A stretch of 64,000 bases of DNA, taken from positions 62,001-126,000 of the forward strand of contig CANLVG010000001.1 of the NCBI GenBank assembly GCA_947494565.1, in the 5' to 3' direction. Positions 8,199-17,760 of the stretch are shown here, piece by piece. The notes beneath the pieces were generated by a model. The model saw only the letters and a program-made list of their open reading frames with translations. It made no database searches and was not told the DNA's origin. This DNA comes from an uncultured Flavobacteriaceae bacterium (GTDB lineage: Bacteria > Bacteroidota > Bacteroidia > Flavobacteriales > Flavobacteriaceae). Position numbers and translations under genes: made by a program. Within the stretch, counting starts at the first letter, position 1. Each line of letters opens with the position of its first letter.

Positions 8199-9311
8199 AT
8201 GCACTATTTCACTGAATTGGATAAAAAGATCTTCTTGCGAGCAAGTTCGATGATGGCCGTTTTCGTTTTGTTGATTGCCTGTAGTACCGATGCAATTACT
8301 GAAATTGAAGACGTGGTCTCTGATCCTGTTGAAAATCCAGCAGAGAATCCGGAAAGTACAGAAGAACCGGCAACAGTTGAGATAGGCTTCGAAGCTGGCT
8401 TTGTCCTCCATGAAGACAGGAGACTCGTCAATCTGGTTTTATCATCTTCTGATTATGATGCATTTATTGAAGGTGAGGGAGACCTGAAACTAGTCTCCAA
8501 TAAAGTATACGAACATATGAACGATGACTTCGACTTTTTGATCATTCTCTCTGTTGAGGCCACGCAACCGCCCGATTTGTTCTATGGACGTTCCACCTCC
8601 GTTCAGAACAAAGTTCAAGGCCTTGGTAACAGCACTTATAATGGTGCTGCGGCTTACGGTGCAACGGACCGATTACAAAGTATTATTTACATGCCCCGCA
8701 GTGAGTATGTGAAATCGGGACCTTTCTTGCATGAAATTGCACATACCTGGGGAAATAAAGGCTTCATACCAACCACAGTAGGTGGACATTGGGGGTATGC
8801 CAGTACGGCCGGTCAGCTCGGAGGTTTTGATGCGCTGCAAGATTTGGGTAGCAATACCTACAGGGGCCAAATGAACGGAACCAATGGTTTTGGCAGCTTC
8901 GCCAATGGCGGCAACTCAGTGCCGTATGGTAACCTTGAATTGTATTTAATGGGATTGATTCCCTCTAACGAACTAGAATCCGTACAGGTAGCGGTGAATC
9001 CTCAACCCGGATCAAGTGCCGGTGAATTTACTGCAGAGGCTATCGATACCTATACGCCCGAAGCCCTGATCATGGAACATGGCGCGCGTATTCCTTCTTA
9101 TGAAAATTCACAGAAAGCATTTAACGCCCTGGCCGTAATTATTTCTAAGGAAATGTTGTCCGATGAGCGGATCGATACCATCAATACCGACTTGGAGAAT
9201 TTTTCAAGACCGGCCGCCCCCGATAATTGGGGCAGTTCAAACAACTTTTGGATGGCAACTCAGGGTAAAGCCTCCTTTGATTTTACCGTACGCCAAGAAA
9301 GTATCAAGTAG
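8199..9311 (+). CDS. Lipoprotein with HExxH zinc-peptidase motif
   Basis: A 370-residue lipoprotein (lipobox LIAC, Cys28) followed by a Glu/Pro/Asn-rich linker (about 30-65). The motif HEIAH is at residues 178-182. A further histidine at 197 in GGHWG lies 14 residues after the second zinc histidine, where a third ligand could sit. This suggests a gluzincin- or metzincin-like metallopeptidase on the outer membrane or in the periplasm. The remaining sequence (YGNLELYLMGLIPSNE) resembles other Bacteroidota hypothetical lipoproteins with a peptidase-like fold. Activity is inferred from the motif only. Its stop abuts the stop of the convergent gene with no gap. Confidence 0.75.
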   Translation: MHYFTELDKKIFLRASSMMAVFVLLIACSTDAITEIEDVVSDPVENPAENPESTEEPATVEIGFEAGFVLHEDRRLVNLVLSSSDYDAFIEGEGDLKLVSNKVYEHMNDDFDFLIILSVEATQPPDLFYGRSTSVQNKVQGLGNSTYNGAAAYGATDRLQSIIYMPRSEYVKSGPFLHEIAHTWGNKGFIPTTVGGHWGYASTAGQLGGFDALQDLGSNTYRGQMNGTNGFGSFANGGNSVPYGNLELYLMGLIPSNELESVQVAVNPQPGSSAGEFTAEAIDTYTPEALIMEHGARIPSYENSQKAFNALAVIISKEMLSDERIDTINTDLENFSRPAAPDNWGSSNNFWMATQGKASFDFTVRQESIK

Positions 9312-9908
9312 TTAATCTTGCTTTAGCTTCTCAAGTAGTTGATCGTAGTCTTCGATACGGGTGTATAAGCGACCCCCAAGATTGAAGATTGGAGTACTTA
9401 TGGAGTCTAAGGTCGTAGGAAACGAAGACCTCAATTGATCTTTAAGTTCAGGCCGTTCGTTCAATCGATGGGCATTGAATTTGTATTTTCCGCGCTCCAT
9501 AGCTACAAGTATACTATCACAACCTTGGCATTCGTCCGTAATATAAAGGGTAATCGATTTTTTTGGCTTCACCTTAATAGGCTTCGCCTCTTTGCGTAGG
9601 GCCCTTCTTGAAAGACTATCGTTCACCTGCAGATCATAGGTGTAGTTGGGTTGTTTTCCACGTATCAGAATAATCGTCTTCAGGTGTACTTTTGATACGC
9701 CGGGTACGCGTACCAGTCTTGGTCGCCCCTTGCTCTGTCTAAAATTGGTGCCCGAAACCGTGAGCATCACATCTACATCTTCGTCGTTCTCATTAATGGC
9801 ATAGAATGCCAAACGGTTGGGAATGTCTTCTGTGACCACTTGAATAGGGCGTTCTTGCGCGGTGGATCTAAGCGCTAAAAGTAGCAGTAAAGGTAAAAGT
9901 AGTTTCAT
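9312..9908 (-). CDS. Exported thioredoxin/glutaredoxin-fold protein
   Basis: A 198-residue protein with a Sec signal (MKLLLPLLLLLALRSTAQ). Residues about 20-110 form a beta-rich domain. Residues about 115-195 look like a glutaredoxin-type fold: SITLYITDECQGCDSIL holds the CxxC (CQGC) at the usual place after the first strand, and TPIFNLGGRLY supplies the cis-Pro segment. It may act as a periplasmic thiol oxidoreductase. A Gln-Gly pair inside the CxxC is unusual, and no electron partner is encoded nearby. The beta-rich N-terminal domain is not recognised. Confidence 0.7.
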   Translation of the reverse strand: MKLLLPLLLLLALRSTAQERPIQVVTEDIPNRLAFYAINENDEDVDVMLTVSGTNFRQSKGRPRLVRVPGVSKVHLKTIILIRGKQPNYTYDLQVNDSLSRRALRKEAKPIKVKPKKSITLYITDECQGCDSILVAMERGKYKFNAHRLNERPELKDQLRSSFPTTLDSISTPIFNLGGRLYTRIEDYDQLLEKLKQD

Positions 9909-10015
9909 TCTTCATAGATTCTTATGACGGAAAGATATAAAATACTACAGAAAATTCCCTGCCTACCTTTTTAAACGACCGTTAAATCGGATAAACGACC
10001 AAAAATGATAAGACA

Positions 10016-10043
10016 TTTGTTATGAATAATTTAAGTACCTTTT
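10016..10043 (+). promoter_or_regulatory. Near-consensus promoter of secreted methyltransferase gene
   Basis: TTTG (10016-10019) and TACCTTTT (10036-10043) with a 16-base spacer approach the TTTG-N17-20-TAnnTTTG pattern. The start codon follows 25 bases later, a sensible leader length. Confidence 0.4.
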
Positions 10044-10068
10044 TCTGGGGAAATGATATCTTAGGAGA

Positions 10069-10722
10069 ATGAAATCAAAACAACTGCTCGCATCCTTCGT
10101 CGTGATACTGGTCTTTTGTACTCCACTCGCTGCACAATACGCATCCGATGACTGGAAGGAAAGAGATACATGGATGAACGTATCGGAAATTTTCGAAATG
10201 GCACATATCGAAAAAGGAATGCACGTGGCGGATGTGGGGTGCCATGAAGGCTACCTGACGGTTCATTTATCAAAAAAGGTAACAGCGGATGGGCAGGTCT
10301 ATGCGGTGGACGTTGAGGAGTACCGACTTGATGCACTAAAAGAATACCTTGACGATCGTAACATAGGCAATGTAGAAGTGATCTTGGGCGATTACGATGA
10401 TCCGAAATTACCTTCAGGAATGTTAGATGTAGTTATCTTGATGGATACCTATCATGAAATAGAGGAATACCTTGAAGTATTGGGTCGTATCAAGGAAGCC
10501 TTAAAACCGACCGGACGTCTGCTCGTATTGGAAAAATTGAAGACCCACAAAAAAGGAAAAAGCAGGGAAGAGCAGGCGAGGGCCCATACCTTATCGGCGG
10601 CATATGTAAAGAAAGAATTAAAACAGGTGGGGTTTGAAATCATAAAAGAGGTCAAAGACTTTGGAAATTGGCAGAAAAACGAGGAGAAGCGTATGTGGAT
10701 CTTAGTGGCTCAAGTCGAATGA
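10069..10722 (+). CDS. Secreted class I SAM-dependent methyltransferase
   Basis: A 217-residue protein with a clear Sec signal (residues 1-23, ending AAQ). A Rossmann-type methyltransferase domain follows. Motif I is VADVGCHEGYLTVHLS (glycine-rich loop for S-adenosylmethionine), the acidic end of strand 2 is VYAVDVEEYR, and motif IV is LDVVILMDTYHEIEE. The export signal is unusual because SAM is a cytoplasmic metabolite. Similar secreted methyltransferases are nevertheless common in flavobacteria. The substrate is unknown. It is followed 46 bases later by a DUF1080 lipoprotein gene on the same strand. Confidence 0.85.
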   Translation: MKSKQLLASFVVILVFCTPLAAQYASDDWKERDTWMNVSEIFEMAHIEKGMHVADVGCHEGYLTVHLSKKVTADGQVYAVDVEEYRLDALKEYLDDRNIGNVEVILGDYDDPKLPSGMLDVVILMDTYHEIEEYLEVLGRIKEALKPTGRLLVLEKLKTHKKGKSREEQARAHTLSAAYVKKELKQVGFEIIKEVKDFGNWQKNEEKRMWILVAQVE

Positions 10723-10768
10723 ATTTTGTAGTAGACCAGTACAACCCAACTAAAACCAAACCATACTG

Positions 10769-11464
10769 ATGAAAAACCAGCCGACCGTACTTTTATTCTT
10801 AGTGAGCCTCCTACTTTTTTCATGCGTATCGAAACCGGAATCGGTTAGCCTTTTCAATGGCCAGAACCTCGATGGCTGGCATATCGATGTGCCCGAAATG
10901 GATAGTGTACCTACTGCTAGAAACCCGTTTATCGTACGAAAAGGAATGCTCGTAAGTCTAGGTACGCCCCAAGGTCATATCATCACCGATAAAACCTACG
11001 AAAACTTCAGATTGGAGATAGAATACCGTTTTGCAGGTGAACCGGGAAACTGTGGGGTGCTTGTCTTTGCATCTACTCCGAGATCTCTTTATAAAATGTT
11101 TCCCAAATCCATAGAAGTACAGATGATGCATGAAAACGCCGGGGATTTCTGGTGTATTGTTGAGGACATCACTACCGAGGCTATGGAAAAACGTCGAGGT
11201 CCTAAGGCGGAATGGGGCATTACCGAGGGAAAAAAGCGAAGAATAAAGAACCTGACCGACGGTTCCGAAAAGCCCCTTGGGCAATGGAATTCAATGATGG
11301 TCGAATGCTTGGCGAACCAAATCAAGGTCTGGGTGAATGGAGATTTGGTCAATTACGGATATGATGCCACTGCAAGTACCGGGCAAATCGCTTTGCAGGC
11401 CGAGGGTGCCGAGGTGGAATTCAGAAAAGTGGTATTGACCCCAATTGATGCATTGACCGAATGA
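10769..11464 (+). CDS. DUF1080 (3-keto-disaccharide hydrolase) lipoprotein
   Basis: A 231-residue lipoprotein (lipobox LFSC) with a single DUF1080/PF06439 concanavalin-like jelly roll. It opens with SLFNGQNLDGWH and includes FRLEIEYRFAGEPGNCGV and the closing IALQAEGAEVEFRKV. Family members bind or cleave glycosides, some acting on 3-keto-glycosides made by Gfo/Idh/MocA dehydrogenases. A second family member is encoded at 25898. The protein is probably anchored in the periplasm or on the outer membrane. Its true substrate is not evident from sequence. Confidence 0.9.
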   Translation: MKNQPTVLLFLVSLLLFSCVSKPESVSLFNGQNLDGWHIDVPEMDSVPTARNPFIVRKGMLVSLGTPQGHIITDKTYENFRLEIEYRFAGEPGNCGVLVFASTPRSLYKMFPKSIEVQMMHENAGDFWCIVEDITTEAMEKRRGPKAEWGITEGKKRRIKNLTDGSEKPLGQWNSMMVECLANQIKVWVNGDLVNYGYDATASTGQIALQAEGAEVEFRKVVLTPIDALTE

Positions 11465-11517
11465 ATGCGTTTCCCATATTATATTCCGATCGGATAGTAT
11501 CTTAACCACCGCTTTTC

Positions 11518-11525
11518 TATCTTTG
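11518..11525 (+). promoter_or_regulatory. -7 promoter box of carboxypeptidase gene
   Basis: TATCTTTG is an exact TAnnTTTG match, 27 bases before the ATG at 11553. No clear TTTG -33 element is at the expected distance. Confidence 0.45.
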
Positions 11526-11552
11526 ATATGGACAACATCACTATACCTGAAC

Positions 11553-12779
11553 ATGAAAAAAAACTACCTCATTTTACTCGTGCTCTGTTGCGCCTGTAAA
11601 GGCTCAAATCGGTTACTTGCGGATAAGCATTCCTATCCCAATCCGGTAGATACCACGACCCGGCCTATTCAACAGCAGCAAAAGAAAACCTATATGCTTG
11701 GCGGAGTTGGGGCCACTAACGATTTCCCTGCGGCCCGATTGAACGCTTTTCTTCAAGAAAACGATTCGACTTACGTCGCTAGCATATGGCCCGAAAACTT
11801 TCCGATCAATCCCAGTCCATGGTTTGCGTTCAAGTTATGGTCTGAACAGGAACGGGAAATCTATCTAAAGCTCGACTATTCCAACGGTGCAAAACATCGG
11901 TACGTACCAAAATTGAGTGCGAATGGGGAACAATGGACCCCATTGGATTCTACTCTTTTGCAACTGAATCAAGATAGTACCACGGCCATGCTGCGCCTTA
12001 AGGTCTCAAAAGATACCTTATGGGTATCCGCCCAAGAGATCCAAGACCACCGCCGAGTTGGGGAATGGGTTCGAAAGATGGCGCAAAACGAAGTGGTACA
12101 TGAAGGAGTGGCCGGTAAGAGTGCCTTGGGCCGTGACCTGTATCACATGAACCTGTACAAAGGGGATAGCTATGACAAAAGACCAGCCGTACTTATCATT
12201 AGCAGGCAGCACCCGCCTGAGGTAACCGGTTTTCTTTGTATGAAGGCCTTTGTGGAAACCATCATTTCCGAAGGGACCTCTAATGGCTTTCTTGACAAAT
12301 ATCGGGTCATGGTATACCCCTTGATGAATCCTGATGGAGTTGATTTAGGCCATTACCGTCATAATACCGGCGGAGTAGACTTGAACCGTGACTGGGCCGA
12401 GTACCATCAACCCGAGGTACGTCAAGTTACAACGCATATGGTTCGCGAAACGACGCTTGCCAAGAACGATGTCGTCTTAGGTCTTGATTTTCATAGTACG
12501 TTCAATGATGTATACTATACACCCGATACCAGTGTCGAACGAAAGATTCCCACATTCACCAAGGCATGGCTCGAAAAAATACGAGTGGCTACCGGACTTG
12601 AGGATATCAATGAAAGCCCCGGAAAAATTAGCAGACCGACCTCCAGTGGGTGGTATAACCAACAATTTGGGGCCACCGGTATCACCTATGAGATCGGGGA
12701 TAAAACACCTCGTGAGTTTATCAAGAAAAAGGGTGTAGAATCCGCACGGGCTATGATGGAGCTATTGCTGGAAGAATAG
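11553..12779 (+). CDS. M14 family zinc carboxypeptidase, lipoprotein
   Basis: A 408-residue metallopeptidase. The frame opens at 11523, but the ATG at 11553 begins a proper lipoprotein signal (LVLCCAC) and follows a -7 box. Zinc ligands are His220 and Glu223 in SRQHPPEVTG and His314 in LDFHST. GVDLNRDW carries the substrate-binding Arg. The catalytic Glu is residue 380 in ITYEIGDKTP. An N-terminal beta-sandwich (about residues 45-170) precedes the peptidase domain, as in the cytosolic-carboxypeptidase-like subgroup. It probably trims peptides or peptidoglycan stems in the periplasm. The EamA exporter gene starts seven bases after its stop. Confidence 0.9.
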   Translation: MKKNYLILLVLCCACKGSNRLLADKHSYPNPVDTTTRPIQQQQKKTYMLGGVGATNDFPAARLNAFLQENDSTYVASIWPENFPINPSPWFAFKLWSEQEREIYLKLDYSNGAKHRYVPKLSANGEQWTPLDSTLLQLNQDSTTAMLRLKVSKDTLWVSAQEIQDHRRVGEWVRKMAQNEVVHEGVAGKSALGRDLYHMNLYKGDSYDKRPAVLIISRQHPPEVTGFLCMKAFVETIISEGTSNGFLDKYRVMVYPLMNPDGVDLGHYRHNTGGVDLNRDWAEYHQPEVRQVTTHMVRETTLAKNDVVLGLDFHSTFNDVYYTPDTSVERKIPTFTKAWLEKIRVATGLEDINESPGKISRPTSSGWYNQQFGATGITYEIGDKTPREFIKKKGVESARAMMELLLEE

Positions 12780-12785
12780 CGATTC

Positions 12786-13730
12786 ATGGGGAAAACAAAC
12801 AATACCACGCTTATAGTCCTTGCCTTTTTCTCGATTTATGTAATTTGGGGATCGACCTATTTGCTCAATAAAATTGCCGTTTCGGAATTACCCCCGTTTA
12901 TGCTCGCCTCGATCCGATTTGTCGTTGCGGGTCTTCTCATCATCTTGCTTTGTAAATTCTTGCGGATACCGGTGATCATAAGTCCGCGACAACTAAAGAA
13001 TACGGTCATTGCGGGATTTTTGTTTTTGACGTTCGGAAATGGTGTGGTGGTATGGGCACTTAAATATGTTGACAGTGGTTTTGCCGCTTTGGAAATATCG
13101 GCCCAACCGCTACTGGTATTGATTTTAATGCGCGTACTTCAAGGAAAGAAAATTCAACCGATGTCCATTGTCGGGGTTATTCTAGGAATCATAGGTATTT
13201 ACCTGTTGGTAAGTCAAAAGGAAGTGTTGGGCAGGGAGAATTCGGTTATCGGAATGGTGATGATCTTTGTCTGTATGGTGAGCTGGGGGTATGGCAGCTT
13301 ATTTGTAGGTAAGGCCGATTTGCCTAAGAATTATTTTGTGAACACGGGCTATCAGATGTTGAGTGGAGGGACCATGTTGGCATTGGCCAGCCTATTGTTT
13401 GGCGAAAAATGGATAGCACCCATGCAATGGAGTGGCTCGGTACAGCTTACGATGGTACTGTTGATCGTTTTCGGCAGTATTGTTGCGTTTACCTCGTTTA
13501 ACTACCTGCTCAAAGTCGTATCCCCTGAAAAGGTAGCGACTTCTACCTATGTCAATCCTATCATTGCCTTGATACTCGGCTGGTATTTTCTTGACGAGCG
13601 GATTACCGTTCAATCCATGGTGGCCGCGGCGATATTACTGACCGGGGTCTACTTTATCAATACCCGCAAGAAATTGGCCATTTTCTCGCGATTTTCAGGC
13701 AAGACCATCCCGAAATCCAAAGCACCCTAA
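12786..13730 (+). CDS. EamA/DMT family transporter
   Basis: A 314-residue inner-membrane protein with about ten transmembrane helices arranged as two five-helix EamA repeats. The family landmark SIYVIWGSTYLLNKIAV is at the N-terminus, and the second repeat carries MVSWGYGSLFVGKAD. Family members export amino acids, metabolites or drugs by proton exchange. The gene follows the carboxypeptidase by seven bases and may be co-transcribed. Its stop overlaps the stop of the convergent DoxX gene by four bases. Confidence 0.92.
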   Translation: MGKTNNTTLIVLAFFSIYVIWGSTYLLNKIAVSELPPFMLASIRFVVAGLLIILLCKFLRIPVIISPRQLKNTVIAGFLFLTFGNGVVVWALKYVDSGFAALEISAQPLLVLILMRVLQGKKIQPMSIVGVILGIIGIYLLVSQKEVLGRENSVIGMVMIFVCMVSWGYGSLFVGKADLPKNYFVNTGYQMLSGGTMLALASLLFGEKWIAPMQWSGSVQLTMVLLIVFGSIVAFTSFNYLLKVVSPEKVATSTYVNPIIALILGWYFLDERITVQSMVAAAILLTGVYFINTRKKLAIFSRFSGKTIPKSKAP

Positions 13731-14098
13731 TGGCCACAGAATCTTCGAACGGCGTAGGCCCAAGCAATGAATAGAAATTGAAAAGGCAGACGTATCAGGG
13801 CCGCCTGATGGCTTCCAATGGAAGGGGTTTCCGAAAAAACATCCGCAATATGTATGGGCAAGAAGACCAACATGAGTATGATGACTCCTGTAGCGGCCAT
13901 TTTGGTGTACTTCGGAATCAGAAGTAAGATGCCTAACGCCAGTTCTACTAGTCCCGAGGCGTATACCATAACGGTCTTCGCAGGTAAAAACCCGGGGACG
14001 AAGGGCTCATAAAATTGCGGTTTTAAAAAATGCTGTACCCCTGCATATATCATGAACAATGCCAACAAGACCTGTAGAATTTTCCAAAAGATTTTCAT
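13727..14098 (-). CDS. DoxX family membrane protein
   Basis: A 123-residue protein with four predicted membrane helices. It has the DoxX-type pattern LLALFMIYAGVQHFLKPQFYEPFVP, then SGLVELALGILLLIPKYTKMAA. Size and helix layout match the family. Some DoxX proteins accompany quinone-linked or oxidative stress enzymes, but nothing adjacent supports a specific role here. It is convergent with the EamA gene and lies 51 bases from the end of the ABC permease gene. Confidence 0.85.
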   Translation of the reverse strand: MKIFWKILQVLLALFMIYAGVQHFLKPQFYEPFVPGFLPAKTVMVYASGLVELALGILLLIPKYTKMAATGVIILMLVFLPIHIADVFSETPSIGSHQAALIRLPFQFLFIAWAYAVRRFCGH

Positions 14099-14149
14099 GA
14101 CCTAAAAATTTGATACTACGAGTATACGCATTAAAATGACAACTCTGCC

Positions 14150-15700
14150 TCATTGCTTTAATTGAATCTTCCGAAACCCTAAAGTCACAACTGTCAAAAG
14201 CACGACCAACGCTACTAGCTCAAGCACGTATGGTAGCGCAGTGTGGAGTGCTCCAAAGTAATCCATAAAGGGAATGCCATTGATATTGGCGTAGCTCACT
14301 AAAAAGAAAAGTACTTCAAACAGTTTTTTCCCTTTAGAGAGTTGCCCCAAGAGGGCTGCAAACAACACGATACCGATACTTCCCAAAACAATGGATGTCG
14401 TTGCAATATGATTGCCCTCCATACCGTACCTGAAAATCAATGGCAGGGCCAATGTGAACATCAATGCACTGGCGGCAAGCAATTGTGATAGCAACAAACG
14501 TCGTATGGGGCGGTCACTTGAAAACGTGAGGTAATGCACGCGATGTAAATGTTCTTTGCTGGTCAGGTCGGATAAGCGTCCCACCTGAAGAAACCATAGG
14601 ATGGGTAAAACTATTTTATGGGCCATTTCAAAGGATAAAAACGCCAAGAGGCCCATACCGATAAGGTTAAATAACCATAGCCATTTTTTTCCTTTCCGTA
14701 ACAACAATAGAAACTCGGTCTTTACGAGTGGAAACAAGCTGTAATCGATTTTTGGGGGCGTTAAATTGGAGAGGAGGATATCCTTGGGGATAGTCTGCGC
14801 CACCACGCTTTTTTTTCGTTTTTTCAATTCAAAGGGCCTTCGGAAATCAAAACGATGGAATACCGTCGCACATCCCAAAACCATGAGGAGCCCGAAGACG
14901 ACCCAAGCGATCCGACTCAGGAGAAACGGATACGGAAAATGGATGCCGTTGAATTCAAACTTTTTGGATGCTTCCACATCGCCTAGTATATATCCGATAG
15001 TTAGGTTGTTCTTTTTAGATATTCCGGTGAGTTGGTGCACCTGTTCTTCCATTTGATGTGTTACGATTTTACTACCGAATACATCTAGGGTAAAATGGGA
15101 ATCCCCTGGGGGTGAAAACATGGCCAAGGTGCAGAATACAAAGAAGAAAACCACATTTTGAAGTATGGAAAATCGACCGATTAGCACTTCGAAGCAGACG
15201 GCTAAGGCAGATATAAAGAAAAGAGCCGGGAGAGTTACAAAGAGATAGGGACGAATAAAATGACCGATTTCGAGTGAAAATCCGGTATCGTGATACAGTA
15301 AGAACAAAGCAATACCCATTAGAAATACAAGGGCCGTTATCGTCAATAAAACGAGAAAGTTGCTTAAGGTCTTTGCGAACAGATAAGTGCGGTTCTTGAC
15401 GGGTGTGCCTGCCATAATCTGACCTACTCGGGTCTTGGTGTCGGCCTCGATACCTGAGTTTACCAAGTAGAAGCCCATCAAGGAAAGGAATATACTTGTC
15501 ATAATAGCGGTAACATATCCGAACCAGGCGGCGTTGTAAGCTCCGAGGTATTTGCCAATACGAATAGTGGAGTAGTTGGCATTGGGTTCCGGTACAAAAG
15601 AGTAGGCGATAGCCAAACTGATGCATAACGTAATTAAAAAACCATAGCTTCGGGTACGTTGTAAATAGTCGAATGTTACGATGTTAAGAAAAGACTTCAT
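14150..15700 (-). CDS. ABC-2 type transporter permease
   Basis: A 516-residue inner-membrane protein with about 12 hydrophobic segments. The N-terminal half follows the ABC-2 permease layout: a cytosolic start, TM1, a large external loop with IRIGKYLGAYN, then TM2 LSLMGFYLVNSGIEADTKT with the coupling-type sequence TRVGQIMAGTPVKNRTYLFAK. Its ATG overlaps the stop of the ATPase gene (ATGA), so the two are translationally coupled and should form one exporter. The divergent LytS/LytTR pair probably controls it. The substrate is unknown. Confidence 0.88.
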   Translation of the reverse strand: MKSFLNIVTFDYLQRTRSYGFLITLCISLAIAYSFVPEPNANYSTIRIGKYLGAYNAAWFGYVTAIMTSIFLSLMGFYLVNSGIEADTKTRVGQIMAGTPVKNRTYLFAKTLSNFLVLLTITALVFLMGIALFLLYHDTGFSLEIGHFIRPYLFVTLPALFFISALAVCFEVLIGRFSILQNVVFFFVFCTLAMFSPPGDSHFTLDVFGSKIVTHQMEEQVHQLTGISKKNNLTIGYILGDVEASKKFEFNGIHFPYPFLLSRIAWVVFGLLMVLGCATVFHRFDFRRPFELKKRKKSVVAQTIPKDILLSNLTPPKIDYSLFPLVKTEFLLLLRKGKKWLWLFNLIGMGLLAFLSFEMAHKIVLPILWFLQVGRLSDLTSKEHLHRVHYLTFSSDRPIRRLLLSQLLAASALMFTLALPLIFRYGMEGNHIATTSIVLGSIGIVLFAALLGQLSKGKKLFEVLFFLVSYANINGIPFMDYFGALHTALPYVLELVALVVLLTVVTLGFRKIQLKQ

Positions 15701-16566
15701 GCTGTGATAGTTTTGGTTTGAAACAGATAGGCATCCTCTAGATTTGGTGTACGGCTGATCGAATCGGAAACAGGGGTGTCGGAAAGGTAACGCACCAAGA
15801 GATTGCCATTGCTGCGGGCGGTGCTTACGACCAAATGGTCCTGCTTGAAGGCGGTGAGGTTTTCTTTGCGCATTGAGGTTTCGTACACTTTACCTTTGAT
15901 TTGCGAAATGATTTCGTCCGGTTTTCCAGTGTGAAGAAGTTGGCCGTTTTTCATAATGGCGATCGTATCGGCTATAGTGTCGATGTCCGATACGATATGC
16001 GATGACAAGATGACGATACACTCATGGGCCAGATCGGATATCAGATTTCTAAAACGCACGCGCTCTTCGGGGTCAAGACCTACGGTCGGTTCATCAAAGA
16101 TGACTATTTTGGGCTGGTTCAATAAGGCCTGGGCGATACCTACCCGTTGCTTCATACCTCCTGAATAGCTACCAATAGGTGTATTTGCGGCATCCGAGAG
16201 GTTGAGTCCGTCTAGTAATTGTAGTATCCTGGGTTTCAAGGTGGGTCCGCCGACCCCCTTCATGGCGGCGATATAGCTTAGAAATTCCACGGCGCTCAAA
16301 TTGGGATATACCCCAAAGTCTTGAGGAAGAAAACCCAATTGCTTGCGCATATAGTTGGGGTCTTTTACGATATTGTTCTTGTTGAGCAGAAGCAAACCCT
16401 CGGTTGGTCTGGTCACTGTAGCGATCATCTTCAGCAGCGTGGATTTACCAGCGCCATTGGGCCCTAGCAGGCCTAGTATTCCTTTTTCAAGTGTTATCGA
16501 GAAATTCCGTAAGCCGTAGTTGTTTTTGCCGTACCGTTTAGATACGTTTTGAATGTCTAATTTCAT
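15697..16566 (-). CDS. ABC transporter ATP-binding protein
   Basis: A 289-residue ATPase with all family motifs. Walker A is GLLGPNGAGKST, the Q-loop region is LGFLPQDFGVYPNLS, the signature is SGGMKQR, Walker B with D-loop is IVIFDEPTVGLDPEER, and the switch His is in VILSSHIVSD. A C-terminal extension of about 80 residues follows, common in NatA/CcmA-type ATPases. The frame opens at 16575, but the ATG at 16566 (MKLDIQNVSK) fits the family better. It is coupled to the permease gene by a four-base overlap. The histidine kinase is divergent, an arrangement like NatK/NatR with NatAB in Bacillus. Confidence 0.93.
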   Translation of the reverse strand: MKLDIQNVSKRYGKNNYGLRNFSITLEKGILGLLGPNGAGKSTLLKMIATVTRPTEGLLLLNKNNIVKDPNYMRKQLGFLPQDFGVYPNLSAVEFLSYIAAMKGVGGPTLKPRILQLLDGLNLSDAANTPIGSYSGGMKQRVGIAQALLNQPKIVIFDEPTVGLDPEERVRFRNLISDLAHECIVILSSHIVSDIDTIADTIAIMKNGQLLHTGKPDEIISQIKGKVYETSMRKENLTAFKQDHLVVSTARSNGNLLVRYLSDTPVSDSISRTPNLEDAYLFQTKTITA

Positions 16567-16750
16567 AAGAGTCATTTTAACATTGATTCTCCAAAACTGG
16601 GGCGAAGACGTTGTTTGTCAAAAAAAGAATGACCAAGGTCCATGGGTTCATGATGACCGTAGGGTAGTACCGATATCAGTTCATGGGGGTGGTTCAGACT
16701 CAAATAGTACCTTTTCATCACGAAAACTGTGGATATCGTTTGTCGCGGCT

Positions 16751-16758
16751 TATTTTTG
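16751..16758 (+). promoter_or_regulatory. -7 promoter box of the LytS-type kinase
   Basis: TATTTTTG is an exact TAnnTTTG match, 25 bases upstream of the ATG at 16783. No good -33 element was seen, which may mean that an activator is needed. Confidence 0.4.
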
Positions 16759-16782
16759 AAATCTTATCCGAAAAAAGCAGTC

Positions 16783-17760
16783 ATGTCAAAATTGGATCGA
16801 TTTGTAGATAACCGAATACTGCAGAATGGTGTGGTCTGGGCGTTTTTGGCACTAATTTTCAGTATGCTCATCCAAGCGGAAAATAGATTGTTTAGCGCCT
16901 TGGTATTTATAGCTTTTATCATTCCGCCCATTTACATCAACAACCTGATGATTCTCCCCTTGTACCTCAAAGGAAAAAGGGTCGTGGCTACGGCGCTGTT
17001 TTTATGTAATATCGGTTTCTTCACCGGCTTGGGAGTATTTTTACTGAGCCGTTTTATGGGAGGTTTTGAGTGGAAAATGGTCTATAATGTATGGGGCGGC
17101 ATACTTTTGAGCATATTGTTCGGTACCGCCTTAAAGATCGCTCGGGATAGCTTTTTTCGAAGACAACAAGAAAAAGAGGCAGAGCTGAAATTGTTAAAGG
17201 CACAGCTGAATCCTCATTTTCTATTCAATACGCTAAACAACCTGTATGGGCTTTCGGTGGTGAAATCTGATCGTCTGCCCAGTCTCATGTTAAAGCTTTC
17301 GGACCTGCTGCGTTACAGTTTATATGAGACCAAGGATACTCTTGTTCCACTGGAAAAAGAACTGAAGTACTTGGAGAACTATATGTCACTGGAGAAAATA
17401 CGTTTGGAGGATCAGGCTGAAATTTCGTTTTCAAAAACCGGTATGGTCGGGACGAAAAAAATCGCGCCTATGCTATTCATTGTTTTTGTTGAAAATGCCT
17501 TTAAGCATTTGGCCCAATCAAAAGACCATAAAAGTATGGTCGAGGTCGCCATTGCAACCGAAGGGGATAGGATATCCTTTCGGTGTACCAATACACTGGA
17601 ACCCACCTATTCGAATGACAACGATATGGAAAAGGGACGCAGTGGCATCGGCCTTGAAAATGTCAAAAAACGCCTTATGCTGATGTATCCTGATACGCAT
17701 CAACTTGAGATTCGAAAAACACCTTCCCGTTATACCGTTCAACTGAAACTAACACTATAA
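16783..17760 (+). CDS. LytS-type sensor histidine kinase
   Basis: A 325-residue kinase with four N-terminal membrane helices (about residues 15-125) and no periplasmic domain of size. The His_kinase (PF06580) phospho-acceptor box is LNPHFLFNTLN with His145. The HATPase part has VENAFKHL (N box) and GIGLENVKKRL (G box). The frame starts at 16729, but the ATG at 16783 follows a -7 box and is preferred. Its stop codon is immediately followed by the ATG of the response regulator, with no spacer. It probably senses membrane stress or an envelope compound and controls the divergent ABC exporter. Confidence 0.92.
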   Translation: MSKLDRFVDNRILQNGVVWAFLALIFSMLIQAENRLFSALVFIAFIIPPIYINNLMILPLYLKGKRVVATALFLCNIGFFTGLGVFLLSRFMGGFEWKMVYNVWGGILLSILFGTALKIARDSFFRRQQEKEAELKLLKAQLNPHFLFNTLNNLYGLSVVKSDRLPSLMLKLSDLLRYSLYETKDTLVPLEKELKYLENYMSLEKIRLEDQAEISFSKTGMVGTKKIAPMLFIVFVENAFKHLAQSKDHKSMVEVAIATEGDRISFRCTNTLEPTYSNDNDMEKGRSGIGLENVKKRLMLMYPDTHQLEIRKTPSRYTVQLKLTL